From positions 1,178,001-1,242,000 of the forward strand of contig NZ_JASZYR010000001.1 of the NCBI RefSeq assembly GCF_030316855.1: DNA of 64,000 bases. The letters run 5' to 3'. Below the pieces are notes generated by a model, which was not told where the DNA came from, searched no databases, and saw only the letters and a program-made list of their open reading frames with translations. Source of the DNA: Variovorax sp. J22P240. Lineage in GTDB: Bacteria; Pseudomonadota; Gammaproteobacteria; Burkholderiales; Burkholderiaceae_C. The position numbers and the translations under genes were made by a program. Shown piece after piece: positions 36,230-46,880 of this stretch. Position 1 is the first letter of the stretch, and each line of letters opens with the position of its first letter.

Positions 36230-37456
36230 TCAGACAAGCTCGGTCAGCGCATTCTCGAACGCCGTGCGCGCAATGCCGGTTCGCGCGCTGGACCCCGCAT
36301 GGCATCGCTCCAACGCGGCGGCCACCGTGCGCGAGACATCGCTGAAGATGGCCGCGTCGGAAATCTCGGCGTCATCCTGCATCAGGAACGCGAAGGCGCG
36401 CGCCATGCCGCAATTGGCGATGAAGTCCGGGATGACGGCGACTTGCGAATCCGCCTTCTCGTAGATCGGCCCGTAGAAGATCTCGCGATCCGCAAACGGC
36501 ACATTGGCGCCGCTGGCCACGACTTCGAGTCCGCCCTTGACGAGCGCATCGACCTGCGCCTGCGTCACGAGCCGCGAACCGGCGCAAGGCAGGAAAACTT
36601 CGGCGCCGGCGCTCCAGATGAGTTCGTCGATTTCGTCGAACCGGAGCATGTACTTGGCCGACAGCTGGTTGCCCTTCTTTTCGAGGAAAAGCTGGCGAAC
36701 CTGATCGAGTGTGAATCCATCCGGATTCAGCAGCCCGCCTTCGCGGTCGATGATGCCGACCACCCGCGCGCCAGCCTGCGCCAGGTAGTACGCGGCGGCC
36801 GAGCCGACGTTGCCCCAGCCCTGCACGATGACGCGCTTGCCGGCGATCTGTCCGCCGTAGAGCCGGTAGTAGTGCAATACCGATTCAGCCACGCCCCAGC
36901 CCGTGATCAGGTCGGCCACCACATACTTGCGCGTGATGTCCGGCGAGTAGCTCCGGTCCTCGACGACCTTGGCCACGCCCATGCGAAGCTGGCCGACCTT
37001 CTGAATGCGCTCGCTGTCGCTCGGCGCGAAATGTCCGTTGACCACGCCTTCCTGCGGATGCCACAGACCGTAGCTCTCGGTGATCGGAATCACCTCGTGC
37101 ACCTCGTCGATGTTCAGATCGCCGCCGGTGCCGTAGTAGCTCTTCAGCAAGGGCGTCACGGCCTTGTACCAGCGGCGCAGCACGTCGTTCTTGCGCGGGT
37201 CGGCCGGGTCGAAGTCGATGCCCGACTTGGCGCCGCCGATGGCTGGGCCGGAGACGCTGAACTTGACTTCCATGGTTTTGGCCAGCGACTCGACCTCCCG
37301 CCGATCCAGACCCGGGCGCATGCGCGTTCCGCCACCCGCGGCGCCGCCGCGCAGCGAATTGATGACAACCCAGCCCTTGGCCGGCGTCTCGGCGTCGTGC
37401 CACTCGAAGACGATCTCGGGAGCCTTGTTCTCGAAACGGTTCAACAGTTCTTTCAT
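36230..37456 (-). CDS. Glu/Leu/Phe/Val dehydrogenase family enzyme
   Basis: The 408-residue enzyme has the substrate-side Lys in IGGAKSGIDFD (about 93-103), the GTGGDLN catalytic-Asp loop (about 129-135), and the Rossmann loop VQGWGNVGSAAAYY (about 214-227). It deaminates an L-amino acid oxidatively to a 2-oxo acid. The sequence is not close enough to standard GdhA to name the amino acid. It follows the ABC importer genes on the same strand (29-base gap) and an Lrp-type regulator diverges from that importer, so catabolism of an imported amino acid is a reasonable inference. Confidence 0.88.
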   Translation of the reverse strand: MKELLNRFENKAPEIVFEWHDAETPAKGWVVINSLRGGAAGGGTRMRPGLDRREVESLAKTMEVKFSVSGPAIGGAKSGIDFDPADPRKNDVLRRWYKAVTPLLKSYYGTGGDLNIDEVHEVIPITESYGLWHPQEGVVNGHFAPSDSERIQKVGQLRMGVAKVVEDRSYSPDITRKYVVADLITGWGVAESVLHYYRLYGGQIAGKRVIVQGWGNVGSAAAYYLAQAGARVVGIIDREGGLLNPDGFTLDQVRQLFLEKKGNQLSAKYMLRFDEIDELIWSAGAEVFLPCAGSRLVTQAQVDALVKGGLEVVASGANVPFADREIFYGPIYEKADSQVAVIPDFIANCGMARAFAFLMQDDAEISDAAIFSDVSRTVAAALERCHAGSSARTGIARTAFENALTELV

Positions 37457-37485
37457 CTCAGTCTTTCAAATATTGGGAGTCGGTG

Positions 37486-38280
37486 TCAGGCAAGAAGCAA
37501 TTTGTCGTCGTCGAGTTTTTCGCCGCGCGTCTGCTCGAACATGTGCAGAAGGTCGGACACGTCCATGCCCGCACGCTCATCACCCTTCACGTCCAGAATC
37601 ACGCGCCCCTCGTGCAGCATCACCGTGCGTGTGCCGTAGTCGAGCGCCTGGCGCATGCTGTGCGTGACCATCATGGCCGTGAGCTTGCCGGCCTCGACGA
37701 TGCGGGCGGTGAGTTCGAGCACGAAGGCGGCCGTCTTCGGATCGAGCGCCGCCGTGTGCTCGTCGAGCAGCAGGATGCGCGACGGTTGCAGCGACGCCAT
37801 CAACAGGCTGACGGCTTGGCGCTGCCCGCCGGAGAGCAATCCCATGCGGTCGGCCAGCCGGTTCTCGAGCCCGAGGTTGAGAATGCTGAGCTTCTCGCGG
37901 AAGAGTTCGCGCAGGCTGCGCGTCAGCGAGAAGCCGAAGGTGCGGCGCGCACCGCGCTTCCAGGCCAGCGCCATGTTTTCCTCGATCGTGAGTGCTTCGC
38001 AGGTGCCGGCCATCGGATCCTGGAAGACGCGGGCGACGAGATTCGATCGCTCCCATGCCGGGCGGCGGGTCACGTCTTCGTCGTCGATGCGGATGGTGCC
38101 GCGATCGACCATCAGGTCGCCGCTGACGGCATTCAGGAAGGTCGACTTGCCGGCGCCGTTCGAACCGATGACCGTAACGAACTGCCCCGTCGGAATCTTC
38201 AGGTCCAGCCCTCGCAGCACCCGGTTCTCGATCGGCGTGCCGGGGTTGAACGTGATCTCCAAGCCTTTGGCGTGCAACAT
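37486..38280 (-). CDS. ABC transporter ATP-binding protein (PF04392-type importer)
   Basis: The ATG at 38280 overlaps the permease stop (TAATG) and gives 264 residues. Walker A is GSNGAGKST (about 40-48), the signature is LSGGQRQA, and Walker B is ILLLDEHTAAL, where His replaces the usual Pro after the catalytic Glu, as is common in this transporter subgroup. It powers the importer with the permease and binding protein encoded upstream. Similar three-gene systems (TrpXYZ) carry tryptophan in streptococci. Confidence 0.9.
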   Translation of the reverse strand: MLHAKGLEITFNPGTPIENRVLRGLDLKIPTGQFVTVIGSNGAGKSTFLNAVSGDLMVDRGTIRIDDEDVTRRPAWERSNLVARVFQDPMAGTCEALTIEENMALAWKRGARRTFGFSLTRSLRELFREKLSILNLGLENRLADRMGLLSGGQRQAVSLLMASLQPSRILLLDEHTAALDPKTAAFVLELTARIVEAGKLTAMMVTHSMRQALDYGTRTVMLHEGRVILDVKGDERAGMDVSDLLHMFEQTRGEKLDDDKLLLA

Positions 38281-39212
38281 TACCTGGCCTCCTTGACAGT
38301 GGCAGCCGCTGAGATGCGGCGAGCGCCCGGCCGCAGTCCGGCCAGCTTGCGCTTGTAGGTGGGAACGAGCAGCGCGAACGCGACCAGCACGGCGGTCACC
38401 AGGTTCAGGTCCTGGGCCTTCAGGCCGATGGAATCGCTGTTCAGCGCGAGTGCGATGAAGAAGCGGTAGAGCACCGCCCCGAGGACGCAAGCGAGGGTCG
38501 TGATGACCAGGCTGCGCGCCGGCAGGATGGTCTCGCCGATGATCACCGCCGCGAGGCCGACGACGATCGTGCCGATGCCCATCGAGATGTCGGCGCCGCC
38601 CTGGCTCTGTACGAACAGGGCACCGGCCAGCGCCACCAGCCCGTTGGACAGCGCCAGGCCCCACACCGTCTGCCGGTCGGTCGAGATGCCCTGCGCCCGG
38701 GCCATGCGCGGATTGCCACCCGTGGCACGCATGGCCAAGCCGGCTTCCGATGCAAAAAAGAGATCGATCAGGACCTTGGCCGCGACCACGATCACCAGCA
38801 GCACCAGCGGCTTGAGGACGTAGTCGGGCATGCCGCCGAACGCGACCATGCTGAAGACCGTCGGCTCGTCGATGAGCGCGATGTTGGGCTTGCCCATCAC
38901 GCGCAGGTTCACCGAATAGAGCGCGATCATCACCAGGATGCTGGCGAGCAACTGCATGATGCGCAGCCGCACGTTCAGCCATGCGGTGAGGTAGCCGGAG
39001 AGCGCGCCGGCCAGGATCGCCGCCGCCGTCGCGGCGAACGGATTCCAGCCCGCCACGATCAGCGCCGCGGCGACTGCACCGCCGAGCGGGAAGCTGCCGT
39101 CGACCGTGAGGTCGGGGAAGTTGATGATGCGGAACGAGAGGAAGACCCCCAGGGCAACCAGCCCGAAGATCAGCCCGATCTCGATCGCACCGAGGGAGGC
39201 AATGAGCGACAT
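38280..39212 (-). CDS. ABC transporter permease (BPD_transp_2 family)
   Basis: The 310-residue protein has about eight membrane helices. Family features are FRIINFPDLTVDGSFPLGGA near residues 27-46 and a conserved central region GLALSNGLVALAGALFVQSQ (about 184-203). It forms the membrane channel of the importer, linked to the ATPase by a start-stop overlap and to the binding-protein gene by a 15-base gap. Confidence 0.9.
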   Translation of the reverse strand: MSLIASLGAIEIGLIFGLVALGVFLSFRIINFPDLTVDGSFPLGGAVAAALIVAGWNPFAATAAAILAGALSGYLTAWLNVRLRIMQLLASILVMIALYSVNLRVMGKPNIALIDEPTVFSMVAFGGMPDYVLKPLVLLVIVVAAKVLIDLFFASEAGLAMRATGGNPRMARAQGISTDRQTVWGLALSNGLVALAGALFVQSQGGADISMGIGTIVVGLAAVIIGETILPARSLVITTLACVLGAVLYRFFIALALNSDSIGLKAQDLNLVTAVLVAFALLVPTYKRKLAGLRPGARRISAAATVKEAR

Positions 39213-39227
39213 GTTGGCGACGCCCGC

Positions 39228-40205
39228 TTACTTGACCACAACCTTGGCGGACTTGACCAGCTCGTCCGGAAGCGTCACGCCCTGCTTCAGCGCAGCACCC
39301 GGATTGACGTGCAGTTCGAAGGTGCTGCTGGTCTGAGAGGCGATCGTCCCCGGCGCCTGGCCCTGGAGGATGCGCACCACGATCTTGCCGGTCTGGTGGC
39401 CGATGTCGTAGTAGTTGAGGCCCAGTGCCGCGACGGCGCCGCGCTTGACCGCGTCGGTGTCCGCCGCGACCACGGGAATCTTGGCCTGCTGCGCCACCTT
39501 GACGATGCCTTCAAACGCCGACATCACGTTGTTGTCCGTGGGTGCGTAGATCACGTCGACCTTGCCGATCAGGCTCTGCGCCGCACCGGCCACGTCGACG
39601 GTGCGCGCCGCGGCGCCCTCCACCAGCGTCATGCCGGCGGCCGGCATGGCTTTCTTCAGCGCCTCGATGATCGACACCGAATTGGCTTCGCCCGGGCTGT
39701 AGATCACGCCGACGCGCTTGGCGTTGGGCACGACCCGCTTGATCAGCTCCAGATGCTTGTCCAGCGGCGAGAGGTCGGACACGCCGGTGACGTTGGTCCC
39801 CGAGGCCTCCCAGCCCTTGACCAGCTTGGCGGCGACCGGATCGGTGACCGCGCTGTAGACGACCGGGATGTCCTTGCTCGCGGCCACCACGGCTTGGGCC
39901 GACGGCGTGGCGATGGCGACGATCACGTCCGGCCGTTCACCGACGTACTTGCGGGCGATCTGCGCCGCCGTACCGTTGTTGCCTTGCGCGCTCTGGTACT
40001 CGTACTTCAGGTTCTTGCCGGCTTCGAAGCCGGCCGACTTCAGTTCGTCCTTGACGCCATCCCGCACGGCATCGAGGGCCTTGTGTTCGACGATCGAGGT
40101 GACTGCGACCGACACGGTCTTGTCGGTGGCGTGGCTGGGGGCGGCAGCGCCGGCGAGCGCGACGGCAAGCAGGGTCAAGGAAGAACGCAAGAAAGAATAT
40201 TGCAC
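39228..40205 (-). CDS. ABC transporter substrate-binding protein (PF04392, TrpX-like)
   Basis: The 325-residue precursor starts with GTG (40205), with AGGA about seven bases upstream. Its signal peptide is cut after PSHA (about residue 26). The mature chain is a two-lobe periplasmic protein of the ABC_sub_bind family, with ATPSAQAVVAASKDIPVV and YAPTDNNVMSAFEG regions. In the characterised TrpX the ligand is an aromatic amino acid; binding residues cannot be judged here. It diverges from an Lrp/AsnC regulator across a 204-base gap, which probably controls it. Confidence 0.88.
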   Translation of the reverse strand: MQYSFLRSSLTLLAVALAGAAAPSHATDKTVSVAVTSIVEHKALDAVRDGVKDELKSAGFEAGKNLKYEYQSAQGNNGTAAQIARKYVGERPDVIVAIATPSAQAVVAASKDIPVVYSAVTDPVAAKLVKGWEASGTNVTGVSDLSPLDKHLELIKRVVPNAKRVGVIYSPGEANSVSIIEALKKAMPAAGMTLVEGAAARTVDVAGAAQSLIGKVDVIYAPTDNNVMSAFEGIVKVAQQAKIPVVAADTDAVKRGAVAALGLNYYDIGHQTGKIVVRILQGQAPGTIASQTSSTFELHVNPGAALKQGVTLPDELVKSAKVVVK

Positions 40206-40409
40206 TTTGGAGTCCTGATGAGAAATAGTCGGCAGGGTTCAATTTCGGAAGACACCCCGGTCGGGCGCCTGCCAGGACCGCGTCGATAGACTGCGTTCCA
40301 GGGGAGTAAGTGTGATTTTTTGCACGGAGAATCTGCTTTCATCACGCGTTGGGGCGAACCCTCGGAAGCGCAAGATAATTTCTCCTATTCACACAACAAG
40401 GAGACGAAC

Positions 40410-40883
40410 TTGCAAGAGCCCGATTTGGACCGCGTCGACCGCAAGATCCTCGGCTTCCTCCAGGAGCACGGACGCGCATCCAACCTGGAGGTGGCAGCGG
40501 CCGCCGGCCTGTCGCCCGCGCAATGCCATCGCCGCCACAGGCGGCTGGAGGAAGCGGGCTTCATCGCGCGCTACGAGACGCGCCTGGACGCCGCACGGCT
40601 GGACCTGCACGTCGTGGCGTTCATCCTCGTCGCCATGGAAAAGGGCCACATCCGAGACATGTCGAAGTTCACCGACGTGGTGACCGACCTGCCGGAGGTC
40701 CTGGAGTGCTACTCGATCACCGGCGACTACGACTTCGTGATCAAAGTCATCGCGCGCGACCTGAAGGGCCTGTCGCAGTTCCTGATCGACAAGCTGATGC
40801 GCCTTCCGGGCGTCGACGGGGTGCGTTCCAGCGTCTGCCTCGACGAATTCAAGTGCACCAGCGCCCTGCCCTTGCCGGACTGA
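40410..40883 (+). CDS. Lrp/AsnC-family transcriptional regulator
   Basis: The frame is open from 40320, but the TTG at 40410 follows a near-perfect ribosome-binding site (AAGGAG, six bases upstream), and homology starts there, giving 157 residues. Residues about 6-60 are the winged helix-turn-helix (DRKILGFLQEHGRASNLEVA, then LSPAQCHRRHRRLE as recognition helix). The C-terminal RAM domain (about 70-150) with ECYSITGDYDFVIKV binds an amino-acid effector and forms oligomers. It probably controls the divergent ABC importer and amino-acid dehydrogenase in response to the imported amino acid. Confidence 0.92.
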   Translation: MQEPDLDRVDRKILGFLQEHGRASNLEVAAAAGLSPAQCHRRHRRLEEAGFIARYETRLDAARLDLHVVAFILVAMEKGHIRDMSKFTDVVTDLPEVLECYSITGDYDFVIKVIARDLKGLSQFLIDKLMRLPGVDGVRSSVCLDEFKCTSALPLPD

Positions 40884-40901
40884 AGCGTAGGGGCCTCGGG
40901 A

Positions 40902-41543
40902 TTACCAGCGAAGGATGCGGGACCCCATCAAGGCGCCCAGCACCGCCGGCAGCAAGATGCCCACGACATACCAGATCGCAATGAAGGGCGCCGCCAGCTC
41001 GATGCAGTGCAGCGCGTAGACCGCAGCGCCAGCGCCGCCCGCCATCGCACCGGCAGCGGCACCGGCCAGCGCAGGCCGCGTCGGCGCAAGTCCTTTCAAT
41101 GCGATCAGCGCGGCCACGAAGACGGGCAGGGAAATCGTCGCGATGTTCGTCGCGCAGGTGCGCCACGTCTGTCCCATGATCAACGTCGGGCGCTCTTCTG
41201 CCGGAGATGACATCAGGATCACGAGCGCCAACAGCCAGATGACGACCAGGGGCACGGCCAGCCCGAGCCAGGCCCTGCGAACGCGCGCGCCGGGCCGCGC
41301 CAGTCGCTGCACGATCACGAAGCCGGTGATGGCCACGCAGATCGGGAGCGCCAGGCGGACCCAGAACATCGGCCAGAACAGCGCCTGGATCAAGTCGCGG
41401 CGCATGCCGTATTCGTACAGCATCCACGCGAAGGAGAGCGGCACGCCGACCAGCAGCGCAACGGACAACCTGCGCGAAGCCGCGCGCCGCGGCACCGGCG
41501 CGGCGCCGGTGGCGAGCATCGCGACAAGATCGTCGGTCTTCAC
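40902..41543 (-). CDS. NrsF-type (DUF1109) membrane anti-sigma factor
   Basis: The 213-residue protein has a short cytoplasmic N-terminus and about six membrane helices. Two cysteines, C130 in TWRTCATNI and C180 in LHCIELAAP, lie at the positions conserved in NrsF proteins, where they are needed to sense metal or oxidative stress. It should hold the ECF sigma factor at the membrane until stress. The start is GTG (41543), sharing four bases with the sigma gene stop, so the pair is made together. Confidence 0.9.
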   Translation of the reverse strand: MKTDDLVAMLATGAAPVPRRAASRRLSVALLVGVPLSFAWMLYEYGMRRDLIQALFWPMFWVRLALPICVAITGFVIVQRLARPGARVRRAWLGLAVPLVVIWLLALVILMSSPAEERPTLIMGQTWRTCATNIATISLPVFVAALIALKGLAPTRPALAGAAAGAMAGGAGAAVYALHCIELAAPFIAIWYVVGILLPAVLGALMGSRILRW

Positions 41544-42109
41544 ATGGACTCCTTGATCTTCAGCGCCAGCGCCTTCAGGCCGCGATGGATGCCCACCTTG
41601 ACCGCCGACTCCGACATGCCGGTGAGCTTCGCGGTCTCGGCGACCGACAGGCCTTCGAGCTTCACGTGCACGATGGGCAGGCGGTGCCGGTCCGGCAGGG
41701 TGTCGAGCAGGCCGGCGATGTCGCGGCGCGCATCGCTGGCTTCGGTGGCCGATTCGGCGAAGACGGCGAGGTCGTCGTCCAGCGGCTCATGCAGCGCCTC
41801 GCGGCCGGCCTTCGCGCGAAGCAGGTCGATCATCTTGTAGCGCGCGATCGCATGCACCCAGGCCGTCAGCGGCTGGTCGCTCTGGTAGGTATGGCGCTGG
41901 TTGTGCATGGCGAGAAGGCATTCCTGAACGAGATCTTCCACTTCATCGGGCCAGCCGAACAGGCGCCTGGCAAGGAACGCCCGAAGGTGCGTGCTGAGTT
42001 TCTGCAGGAACGCGCGATAGGCCGCTGCGTCGCCTTCGAGGCCGCGCACGAAGAGGTCGTGCAGTACGCGCTCCGCGTCGCTCTTCGCCAACGGGCTCCC
42101 ACTGGTCAT
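41540..42109 (-). CDS. ECF sigma factor, SigF/NrsF-controlled group
   Basis: The 189-residue protein has sigma-70 region 2 ([21 protein letters not shown], with the -10-melting segment [16 protein letters not shown]) and region 4 ([20 protein letters not shown], then [17 protein letters not shown]). It pairs with the NrsF-type anti-sigma encoded immediately downstream. A SigF-type promoter sequence ends at the annotated ATG (42109), so the real start may be further in, for example the TTG at 42091 that follows a GGGAG. Expected role: response to heavy metals or oxidants at the envelope. Confidence 0.88.
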   Translation of the reverse strand: MTSGSPLAKSDAERVLHDLFVRGLEGDAAAYRAFLQKLSTHLRAFLARRLFGWPDEVEDLVQECLLAMHNQRHTYQSDQPLTAWVHAIARYKMIDLLRAKAGREALHEPLDDDLAVFAESATEASDARRDIAGLLDTLPDRHRLPIVHVKLEGLSVAETAKLTGMSESAVKVGIHRGLKALALKIKESM

Positions 42110-42134
42110 TCGTGCTTTCGAGTCGGCCGGTTAC
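42109..42134 (-). promoter_or_regulatory. SigF-type autoregulatory promoter
   Basis: On the minus strand GTAACC (42134-42129) is followed after exactly 16 bases by CGAA (42112-42109). This is the arrangement reported for SigF-controlled promoters in Caulobacter. It directly precedes, and by one base overlaps, the annotated sigma-factor ATG. Position and exact spacing favour a genuine autoregulated promoter; the overlap implies a downstream start codon. Confidence 0.6.
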
Positions 42135-42269
42135 AGGCACATCCAGAAAAAGTGATCCGGCGGATTGTGCCGTTGCCCCAGCCTGCGCAGCGCATTACGA
42201 CGAATGGCGTATGCGGTTGCTTGCCAGTTATGGGAGCCCTCGGTACATTGCGGTTTTTGAGGGCCTGCA

Positions 42270-43627
<1,358 letters not shown>

Positions 43628-43631
<4 letters not shown>

Positions 43632-45031
43632 GCAAGGACAACTACGGGCTGGACCCGAATCGACCGACTTCCAATCCGGCTGTGCGCAGCGTCGACTCCG
43701 AAGGGCATGTCGACCCCGCTGCCGAATTCTTGCCCGACACCGAGCACCCCGTCGGCGCCGCTGCCTACCTGCGCACGACGCAGGCGGTGCGCAGCCGCGC
43801 GGCGGCCCTGCTGGCACGGGCGCGTGCCGGCGAATCGCAGTGGTTCACGATCGGTGCAGACAATGCACTCGAAGACACGGCGCGCACCGTGGCCGAAGTG
43901 ACGCGCGACCGCTACCCCTGGAGCCCCATTCCGTACCACAGCCGCTGGCGCCATTTCGAAGCGGGCGGCGTGAATCGGGTCAAGATGCTCGACGAGCTAT
44001 TGGGCAGTGCGAATTCCACCCAGCGCGCCCGCGCGCACATCGACCTCGTGCTGGTGAGCGTGCTGCTGGATGCTGGCGCCGGTCCCGACTGGCACTACAT
44101 CGAGGCCGCCACGGGTCAGCGCTTCACGCGCTCCGAAGGGCTGGGCGTCGCGAGCTTCCACGCCTTCACGAGCGGCCTGTTCTCGTCGAATCCCGCGCAG
44201 CCCCTGCAAGCCGATTCCGCAGGATTGCGCGCGCTCGTCACTGACAGGCTCGGCGATGCCTTCCAGGTCAATGCGGTCAATCCGCTGGTCGGACTCACGG
44301 GGCGCGCGACGCTGCTGCGCCGGCTCGGCGAGGCGATGAGCGAACAGCCCGAAGTGTTCGGCGACGATGGTCGTCCCGGCGGGCTGTTCGATGCGCTGGT
44401 CGGCCCTTACGGTCCTGCCGCGCCGCCGACCGCCGAGGTCACCGCGCACGAGATCCTCTCTCTGCTGCTCGAATCGCTCTCCGGCATCTGGCCGGCCTCC
44501 AATGCGATCGACAGCATCGCGGCAGACGGCAGCGATGCACCCGGCGGCACCGGCGACCCGGCGCTCGCGCTGGGCGACTGCTGGCGACATAGCGCGGTGC
44601 CGGGCCCGGGATTGACCCGAGGCTGGATGCCGTTTCACAAGCTCTCGCAGTGGCTCACCTACTCGATGCTCGAGCCCTTCGAATGGGCCGGCGTCAAGGT
44701 GCGCCATCTCGAGGCGCTGACCGCGCTGCCCGAATACCGCAACGGCGGCCTGCTGATCGACAGCGGCATGATCGTTCCGAAGGACCCGGCCCTGCTTCAG
44801 CGCGACTGGAAGGTGAGCGACGAATTCATCGTCGAATGGCGCGCACTCACCGTCGCCCTGCTCGACGAACTGGCGCCTCGCGTGCGCAAGGTGCTCGGCC
44901 GCACCGAGGAAGACCTGCCGCTGGCCCGCGTGCTCGAAGGCGGAACCTGGGCTGCCGGAAGAGTCATGGCACAGCGCTTGCGTGACGGTGCGCCACCCCT
45001 GCGCATCGAGAGCGACGGCACCGTCTTCTAG
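43628..45031 (+). CDS. Urc4/DUF1688 uracil-catabolism protein
   Basis: The 467-residue cytoplasmic protein belongs to DUF1688, the Urc4 family. Recognisable blocks include VGAAAYLRTTQAVRSRAA near residue 41, RHFEAGGVNRV near 108, GPDWHYIEAATGQRF near 154 and FHKLSQWLTYSMLEP near 337. The pathway step is not assigned with certainty; genetics in yeast show that it is needed for growth on uracil as nitrogen source. Translationally coupled to Urc1 (ATGA). Confidence 0.9.
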
Positions 45032-45088
45032 ACTCCACCCACTTTTTTTCACAACGACAAGAACGCCCAGCCGCTTTCTCGACCACCC

Positions 45089-45716
<628 letters not shown>

Positions 45717-45718
<2 letters not shown>

Positions 45719-45781
45719 AGCTCGCCCCCAGGCTTCACGCACTTCGTGTCGTTTCGCTAACCCCCTGCCGGGGGCAACACC
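45717..45781. repeat. Dispersed palindromic intergenic element, copy A
   Basis: Directly at the upp stop is a ~65-base element with CCCCCAGGCTT, CACTTCGTGT, and a CCCCCTgccGGGGG hairpin ending in GCAACACC. A second copy in inverse orientation lies at 55224-55283 with the same blocks in the same order. The position between genes and the sequence match a short palindromic repeat family that I associate with Comamonadaceae. It may act as an mRNA-stabilising or terminating hairpin. Confidence 0.7.
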
Positions 45782-45855
45782 TGCGGACCTGCGAAGCCGG
45801 TTCCGCGGTGTTTCACGAATAAGAGCGTCGATTTTTTAACTCGAGGAGAAGCACC

Positions 45856-46857
45856 GTGACAGCACGCCGTCAGATCATCATTCGTTCGGTCGCCATTGCG
45901 GCGGCGCTTGCCGCCGGGGTGCCGGGCCTCGCGTTCGCGCAGGCCAAACTGAAGGTGGCGGCGGTGTACACCGTGCCCTTCGAGCAGCAATGGGTAGGGC
46001 GCATCCACAAGGCGCTGAAGGCGGCGGAGGCGCGTGGCGAGATTGAATACACCGCGACCGAGAACGTTGCGAACGCGGACTACGAGCGCGTGATGCGCGA
46101 GTACGCGACGGCGGGCAACCAGTTGATCCTGGGCGAGGTGTTCGGTGTCGAAGCGGCGGCGCGCAAGGTGGCGAAGGACTTTCCCAAGACGGCCTTCCTG
46201 ATGGGATCGTCCCTCAAGCCACAGGCGCCGAATTTTTCGGTGTTCGACAACTACATCCAGGAGCCGGCCTATCTCTCGGGCATGGTCGCCGGGGGCATGA
46301 CCAAGACGAACAAGATCGGCATGGTCGGCGGTTTCCCTATCCCGGAGGTGAATCGACTGATGAACGCCTTCATGGCCGGCGCCAAGGAAGTGAACCCGAA
46401 GGTGGAGTTCAGCGTGAGCTTTATCAACAGCTGGTTCGATCCGCCCAAGGCCAAGGAAGCGGCTTTCGCGATGATCGACAAGGGCGCCGACGTCATGTAT
46501 GCCGAGCGCTTCGGCGTGAGCGACGCGGCCAAGGAAAAGGGCAAGCTCGCCATCGGCAATGTGATCAACACGCAGGATAAGTACCCCGACACGGTGGCGG
46601 CCTCCGCGCTCTGGAACTTCGAGCCCTCGGCCGACCGCGCGATCAAGCTGGTCAAGGAAGGCAAGTTCACCGCCGAGGACTACGGCCCCTACTCGATGAT
46701 GAAGCACAAGGGCTCCGAGCTGGCACCGCTGGGTACCTTCGAGAATAAGGTGCCGGCCGACATCGCCGCCAAGGTCAAGGCGAAGCAGGCGGACATCCTC
46801 TCGGGCAAGTTCACGGTCAAGGTGGACGACGGCCAGCCCAAATCAACCGCGAAGTGA
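45856..46857 (+). CDS. BMP-family ABC transporter substrate-binding protein (nucleoside/base)
   Basis: The 333-residue precursor starts with GTG (45856) behind a strong GAGGAG ribosome-binding site; the signal peptide ends AFA (about residue 28). It is a BmpA/PnrA-like periplasmic protein (KVAAVYTVPFEQQWVGRIHK; MVGGFPIPEVNRL), a family that binds purine or pyrimidine nucleosides and bases. The start of a complete importer operon; the pyrimidine enzymes on both sides point to uracil, uridine or cytosine as ligand. Confidence 0.9.
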   Translation: MTARRQIIIRSVAIAAALAAGVPGLAFAQAKLKVAAVYTVPFEQQWVGRIHKALKAAEARGEIEYTATENVANADYERVMREYATAGNQLILGEVFGVEAAARKVAKDFPKTAFLMGSSLKPQAPNFSVFDNYIQEPAYLSGMVAGGMTKTNKIGMVGGFPIPEVNRLMNAFMAGAKEVNPKVEFSVSFINSWFDPPKAKEAAFAMIDKGADVMYAERFGVSDAAKEKGKLAIGNVINTQDKYPDTVAASALWNFEPSADRAIKLVKEGKFTAEDYGPYSMMKHKGSELAPLGTFENKVPADIAAKVKAKQADILSGKFTVKVDDGQPKSTAK

Positions 46858-46875
46858 AGCTCACCCCCAAGTAGC
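46856..46875. repeat. Possible remnant of the palindromic intergenic element
   Basis: After the BMP-protein stop, GAAGCTCACCCCCAAG resembles the first 16 bases of copy A (13 or 14 matches), placed in the same way relative to a stop codon. The rest of the element is missing. Weak support. Confidence 0.3.
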
Positions 46876-46880
46876 TCTTC

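Noticed and set aside
34621..36237. 538-codon minus-strand frame opposite the HerA-like ATPase
   Set aside because: His/Arg/Gly-rich shadow of the plus-strand gene, which has Walker motifs in order.
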